Assembly (NCBI GenBank): GCA_002438305.1
Contig: DJUI01000075.1
Location: forward strand, 21,031-32,139
DNA from: Staphylococcaceae bacterium UBA6286
GTDB taxonomy: Bacteria > Bacillota > Bacilli > Staphylococcales > Staphylococcaceae
Direction: 5' to 3'
Length of the DNA stretch: 11,109 nt
Position numbers and translations under genes: made by a program. Shown here one piece after another: positions 9,215-11,109 of this stretch. Position 1 is the stretch's first letter. Each line of letters starts with the position of its first letter. The notes beneath the pieces are model-generated. The model was not told the origin of the DNA, did no database searches, and saw only the letters and a program-made list of their open reading frames with translations.

Positions 9215-10387
9215 ATGAAGAAAGTACCTATTGTCCTGCTATCAGCGTTGCTGCTGACAGCATGTGGTTCCAATGATGATGCAACATCACAACAAAATAA
9301 TGATGACAAGCAGATGGCAACGGATATTCAAATCTCCGGAGACTATTACCGCACGCTGCTCCCTTTCAAAGAAAGTCAGGCGCGCGGTCTGACGAGTTCC
9401 AATATGACCAGCGCCTATAACGGTGATGCATTTGAAACAGGATTGTTCAGAATCAGCCGAAAGGTATTCTCTCCTGATGATTATTTGTTCCGCGACGGCC
9501 AGCTGCTGAATAAAAATGCGGTGGAAAGTTATCTTGAACCGCAGTTCACGAAGCAGGAAATAGATGCGATGAACGAAGATACACGTATTGAGCGGAATGC
9601 CTATGCGAACTTTGGATTGAATCCTTCACACAAAGGTGAGACAGATCCTGAGAAGATCGCCGAGCAATCCCCCGCCTATTTGTCTCACATACTGGAGCAG
9701 GATTATTTCACTGAGAGAGATGCAAAAAAAGAAAAAATTTCCGGTATGACGATCGGCCTTGCGATGAACAGTGTCTATTACTACCAAAAAGAGCAGTACG
9801 GCGAAATATATGCCAGACAACTGAACGAAAAAGAAAGTGAGAAAAAGGGCAAGGAAATGGCTGAGGAAATACTTTCTAGACTGCGTGTCAAGTCTGAACT
9901 GAAAGAGATTCCTATTACGTTTGCTATTTTCATCCAGAGCTCGTCTGAAAGCATTGTGCCGGGTCATTTCGTTTCCTATTCAGTCAGTGAAAAGGGGAGT
10001 AAGTCAGTAGGAAAGTGGAAGAACGTCAACGAAGAGTATATGTTACTCCCCTCAAGTGAAGCAGGAGAACTGAATAAAAAGTTAAACAATGATTTCAAAC
10101 AGTTCAATGATTCACTGCAAAGCTTCTTCCCTAACTTCACCCAAGCTATCGGAACCGGATACTTTGTAGATGACAAAGTACGCGAAGTAACGATTAATGT
10201 CCCGCTTGATTATTACGGCAGAGCAGAAGTAGTTGGGGTGACACAGTACATCAGTGATCTATCGATGAAATATTTCAGCAATCTAGACAACCTCGAAATT
10301 TCTATCGTCGATAGCGACAAACCACTCGCATTGATCACTAAAACCAAAGATGATAAACATCCCGAAATCTATGTCTATAAGCAGTAA
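9215..10387 (+). CDS. camS: CamS sex pheromone family lipoprotein
   Basis: A surface lipoprotein of the CamS/YerH family, 390 residues from ATG 9215. The signal peptide MKKVPIVLLSALLLTAC has lipobox LTAC with lipidated Cys17. After a polar linker rich in Asn, Asp and Gln (residues 18-35) the conserved body begins: YRTLLPFKESQARGL, NLGLNPSHKGETDPEKIA-type segment (here FGLNPSHKGETDPEKIAEQSP), TIGLAMNSVYYYQKE, EILSRLR, NDFKQFNDSLQSFFPNFTQA, VPLDYYGRAEVVGVTQYISD and KTKDDKHPE. In S. aureus the processed camS signal peptide yields cAM373-type pheromone AIFILAA; the equivalent seven residues here are SALLLTA. The function of the mature lipoprotein is not established to my knowledge. It is last in the pcrB-pcrA-ligA operon, 10 nt after ligA, the place yerH holds in B. 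subtilis, and is closed by the hairpin shared with putP. Confidence 0.94.
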   Translation: MKKVPIVLLSALLLTACGSNDDATSQQNNDDKQMATDIQISGDYYRTLLPFKESQARGLTSSNMTSAYNGDAFETGLFRISRKVFSPDDYLFRDGQLLNKNAVESYLEPQFTKQEIDAMNEDTRIERNAYANFGLNPSHKGETDPEKIAEQSPAYLSHILEQDYFTERDAKKEKISGMTIGLAMNSVYYYQKEQYGEIYARQLNEKESEKKGKEMAEEILSRLRVKSELKEIPITFAIFIQSSSESIVPGHFVSYSVSEKGSKSVGKWKNVNEEYMLLPSSEAGELNKKLNNDFKQFNDSLQSFFPNFTQAIGTGYFVDDKVREVTINVPLDYYGRAEVVGVTQYISDLSMKYFSNLDNLEISIVDSDKPLALITKTKDDKHPEIYVYKQ

Positions 10388-10389
10388 AT

Positions 10390-10433
10390 CAAACAATCAC
10401 CTCCTGTTCATCTGAACAGGAGGTGATTGTTTG
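10390..10433. terminator. Bidirectional hairpin terminator between convergent camS and putP
   Basis: A perfect 21-bp inverted repeat (10390-10410 with 10413-10433) has only TC between the arms, so the actual loop is probably ATCT or larger. It begins 2 nt after the camS stop and ends 7 nt before the putP stop, so it can serve both strands. There is no long T-run, only TTGTTTG-like ends within the stem base. The arms contain ATCACCTCCT (10396-10405) and AGGAGGTGAT (10418-10427). Confidence 0.8.
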
Positions 10434-10440
10434 TAGATGA

Positions 10441-11109
10441 TTAACTTTTCACGATGCGCGTCATCTCGTCGAATTCATCAAGAACACGCTGTTCTGGTTT
10501 GTTCGTCACCAGGCTGACTAATACCGTGGCTAATAAGCTGATGATGAAACCAGGAACAATTTCGTAAAGATCAAATAGTGCCGCATGATTTTTAGGACCT
10601 TTCATAATGATCCAGAAGATGACTGTCAATGAGCCAAGAATCATACCTGTGATGGCACCTTCTTTCGTCAATCCTTTCCAGAATAATGACAATAGAACAA
10701 GCGGTCCGAATGCCGCACCGAAGCCGGCCCAAGCATTACCGACAAGGTTCAAAATCGTATCATTCGGATTCCATGCGATAGCGCCTGCTACTAATGCGAC
10801 CAGTAGAACGGATAGCCGGCCGACAAGCACGAATTCTTTTTCGCGGGATTTATCCTGAATGGTGGTTTTACGGAATAACATATAGAAGTCTTGAGTCAAT
10901 GAACTACTTGTCACTAACAATTGTGATGAAATCGTACTCATAATAGCAGCAAGTATCGCCGCAAGAAAGAATCCGGCGATCAATGGATGGAACAAAATCT
11001 GACTCATCACAACGAAAATAGTTTCTGGGTTATCTAATTTCTGTCCTGTCTCATGGACGAATGCAATGCCGATTAACCCTGTCATACAAGCGCCGATGAG
11101 TGACACAGC
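10441..11109 (-). CDS. putP: Sodium/proline symporter, C-terminal part (cut by window edge)
   Basis: Na+-coupled proline uptake protein of the solute:sodium symporter family, in the cytoplasmic membrane. Only the last 222 residues are present; the open frame runs off the right edge, and the family is about 500-510 residues long, so roughly 290 residues lie outside. The stretch [21 protein letters not shown] matches the sodium-binding TM8 region of PutP, where Ser and Thr (MST) coordinate Na+ in the E. coli protein. Further helices follow: [29 protein letters not shown] (with the [10 protein letters not shown] motif), [19 protein letters not shown] and [18 protein letters not shown]. The cytoplasmic tail ends RIVKS. 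The GTG at 11106 is internal, not a start. It converges on camS. Substrate is inferred from similarity to PutP; the related OpuE (osmotic proline uptake) in B. subtilis cannot be told apart here. Confidence 0.93.
   Translation of the reverse strand, partial: AVSLIGACMTGLIGIAFVHETGQKLDNPETIFVVMSQILFHPLIAGFFLAAILAAIMSTISSQLLVTSSSLTQDFYMLFRKTTIQDKSREKEFVLVGRLSVLLVALVAGAIAWNPNDTILNLVGNAWAGFGAAFGPLVLLSLFWKGLTKEGAITGMILGSLTVIFWIIMKGPKNHAALFDLYEIVPGFIISLLATVLVSLVTNKPEQRVLDEFDEMTRIVKS

Noticed and set aside
9626..9967. 113-codon minus-strand frame inside camS
   Set aside because: Antisense to a conserved coding region; the hydrophobic, Phe-rich product is typical of reading the opposite strand of Lys/Glu-rich coding sequence.
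10418..10520. Perfect SD (AGGAGGTGAT) followed by ATG at 10437, a possible plus-strand small ORF
   Set aside because: The spacing is too long (13 nt from AGGAGG), the SD is locked in a 21-bp hairpin, and the frame is short and antisense to putP.

Overview
The window looks like ordinary core chromosome of a low-GC Gram-positive in or near the family Staphylococcaceae. The protein sequences read closely like staphylococcal NadE, PurB, PcrB, PcrA, LigA, CamS and PutP as I remember them. Base composition, judged by eye at low-to-mid 40s % GC, is higher than in typical Staphylococcus (about 33%). A higher-GC relative such as some Macrococcus, Jeotgalicoccus or Salinicoccus is therefore plausible. 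I cannot fix the genus from this sequence alone.

Layout, left to right. (1) Positions 1-1650 hold nadE (missing only its first few codons), a UPF0316/DUF2179 membrane protein (YebE-like) and a small NETI-family protein (YebG-like) that overlaps it, closed by a clear terminator. (2) Positions 1650-3034 hold purB behind an extended -10 promoter. Two inverted PurBox-like elements 16 nt apart overlap that promoter, a candidate PurR operator. (3) Positions 3173-3537 hold a TrpR-like YerC regulator with its terminator. (4) Positions 3519-4290 hold a separate lipoprotein D,D-carboxypeptidase (peptidase M15/VanY type). Its promoter lies inside the yerC terminator and it ends in its own terminator. 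(5) Positions 4323-10433 hold the pcrB-pcrA-ligA-camS operon: heptaprenylglyceryl phosphate synthase, the PcrA helicase, NAD+-dependent DNA ligase and a CamS lipoprotein. Gaps between genes are 5-10 nt. (6) From 10441 to the right edge, on the minus strand, is the C-terminal half of the PutP sodium/proline symporter, converging on camS across a perfect 21-bp hairpin.

The genes fall into purine/NAD metabolism (nadE, purB, with yebE/yebG, which also sit beside the pur operon in Bacillus subtilis) and DNA maintenance (pcrA, ligA). The order yerC-pcrB-pcrA-ligA-camS/yerH is conserved across Bacillales as far as I know. The lipoprotein carboxypeptidase is the one gene that looks inserted into this conserved order.

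I find no mobile element, CRISPR array, tRNA, rRNA, riboswitch or novel multi-gene system. The points worth a second look are regulatory: the purB operator, the overlapping terminator and promoter at 3506-3547, the terminator hairpin carrying the Shine-Dalgarno/anti-Shine-Dalgarno pair, and the diverged CamS pheromone-like signal peptide.
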